The notes under the pieces are model-generated. The model made no database searches, was not told where the DNA came from, and saw only the letters and a list, made by a program, of their open reading frames with translations. A stretch of DNA of 64,000 nt from JAMQPK01 sp963761975 (lineage in GTDB: Bacteria > Acidobacteriota > Vicinamibacteria > Vicinamibacterales > JAMQPK01): assembly GCA_963761975.1 (NCBI GenBank), contig CAVXIR010000003.1, positions 411,953 to 475,952 of the forward strand. Reading direction: 5' to 3'. Below are positions 59,206 to 64,000 of the stretch, one piece after another. A program made the position numbers and the translations under genes. Positions within the stretch are counted from its first letter, which is position 1. The number at the start of each line of letters is the position of its first letter.

Positions 59206-59598
59206 ATGGCCGAATTGAATCAGCAGCAGGTAATCGACTACATCAAGGGCATCAGCGTGCTCGAGCTGTCGCAACTGGTGAAGGCGCTCGAATCCGAGCT
59301 TGGTGTCTCGGCGGCGGCCGCCATGCCAATGGCGATGCCGGCCGGCGGCGGCGGCGCGGCCGCAGCGGCGCCTGCTGAAGAGAAGACCGAATTCAACGTG
59401 TCCCTCGTAAGCTTCCCGGCTGATAAGAAGATCAACATCATCAAGGCCGTCCGCGAAGTGACCAGCCTCGGACTGAAGGAAGCCAAGGACCTCGTTGAGG
59501 CCGTGCCCAAGGTGCTCAAGGAGGCAGTCAACAAGGACGAGGCCGAAGCCATCCGGAAGAAATTCGACGAAGTCGGCGCGAAGGTCGAGATCAAATAG
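59206..59598 (+). CDS. rplL: 50S ribosomal protein L7/L12
   Basis: L7/L12 forms the flexible stalk that recruits translational GTPases. The 130-residue product has the N-terminal dimerisation helices (QVIDYIKGISVLELSQLVKA), an Ala/Gly-rich hinge (MAMPAGGGGAAAAAPAEEKT) and the C-terminal domain with KINIIKAVREVTSLGLKEAK and the ending FDEVGAKVEIK. Length is normal. rpoB follows after a 196-base gap of palindromes. Confidence 0.96.
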   Translation: MAELNQQQVIDYIKGISVLELSQLVKALESELGVSAAAAMPMAMPAGGGGAAAAAPAEEKTEFNVSLVSFPADKKINIIKAVREVTSLGLKEAKDLVEAVPKVLKEAVNKDEAEAIRKKFDEVGAKVEIK

Positions 59599-59631
59599 CT
59601 CGCGCCTCGCAGTTGGACTTAGGCTCTGGAC

Positions 59632-59703
59632 TCCGAAAAACGATCTTCGGGGTCTGACCCCTGCACTGGTTCGGAGGTCAGACCCCATGGGAATTTCTCG
59701 GAG
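59632..59703. repeat. Palindromic element with two GGGGTCTGACCCC cores before rpoB
   Basis: CTCCGAAAAACGATCTTCGG and TTTCTCGGAG form outer ends around GGGGTCTGACCCC (59649-59661) and GAGGTCAGACCCC (59674-59686). The whole looks like a small inverted-repeat element of about 72 bp. It belongs to the GGGGTC family of this window. Confidence 0.65.
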
Positions 59704-59794
59704 CCCTGCGTCCGTCTCTTTTCAGTTTGGCCCGGGATGTCCAGCTCGCCTTGAGTGGCCGAGAGTCTGGAGCCCGGCGCCGGGAGCCTTATAG

Positions 59795-64000
<4,206 letters not shown>

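Overview
The window is a GC-rich bacterial chromosome segment, most likely from the phylum Acidobacteriota (Vicinamibacteria-like). This is an inference from gene content: two large MacB/FtsX-type permeases of the acidobacterial ADOP kind (one with a PadR regulator), an Oar-like TonB-dependent receptor with an N-terminal carboxypeptidase-regulatory domain, a Ser/Thr kinase fused to a TolB-like propeller, and an RpoB with a Cys-rich insert near its N-terminus. No plasmid, phage, CRISPR or complete insertion sequence was seen.

Layout. 1-6.6 kb: murJ (runs off the left edge), the TonB-dependent receptor, yajQ and two small orphan genes. 6.8-19.3 kb: a complex I operon nuoA-B-C-gmhA-D-E-F-H-J-K-L-M-N. 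nuoG and nuoI are absent and a sedoheptulose-7-phosphate isomerase gene sits between nuoC and nuoD. 19.3-27.9 kb: small conserved genes, a cold-shock gene with an attenuator-like leader, an ADOP permease, purH, an O-antigen ligase and a heptosyltransferase-like GT9. 27.9-39.6 kb: a TPR lipid/envelope-type block (TPR protein, lolB-like, ispE), tRNA-Gln, prs, rplY, pth, rpsF, rpsR, rplI, dnaB, alr, a methyltransferase and a small membrane protein. 39.6-53 kb: the kinase, radA, a PIN/TRAM protein, plsC, a second ADOP permease with padR, a decayed sigma factor, ispDF, gltX and rlmB. 53-64 kb: four tRNAs, tuf, rpmG, tRNA-Trp, secE, nusG, rplK-A-J-L and rpoB (runs off the right edge), the classical information-processing cluster.

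Three layers of structure are not explained by the genes. First, a repeated leader of about 90 bp with two GC-rich hairpins showing compensatory changes lies just upstream of rplY, gltX, rplA, rplJ and rplL; looser relatives with GGGGCCCC cores precede alr, nuoC, nuoE and nusG. Second, several tRNA genes run straight into a hairpin whose outer strand begins with the encoded CCA and whose distal arm changes to match. Third, many intergenic gaps are filled with a short word private to that gap, often followed by its reverse complement, so the transcript could fold into a long imperfect hairpin. Palindromic GGGGTCAGACCCC elements and a 59-bp palindrome inside ispE add to this.

Seven otherwise normal genes (murJ, nuoN, the gene at 19.3-19.7 kb, lolB-like, pth, the kinase and tuf) are each broken by one single-base indel, mostly in runs of two or three identical bases. 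tuf and pth are normally essential, so sequence error in a draft or metagenomic assembly is the simplest explanation. These genes are therefore given as single joined features. The sigma factor remnant at 49.1-49.4 kb looks genuinely decayed.
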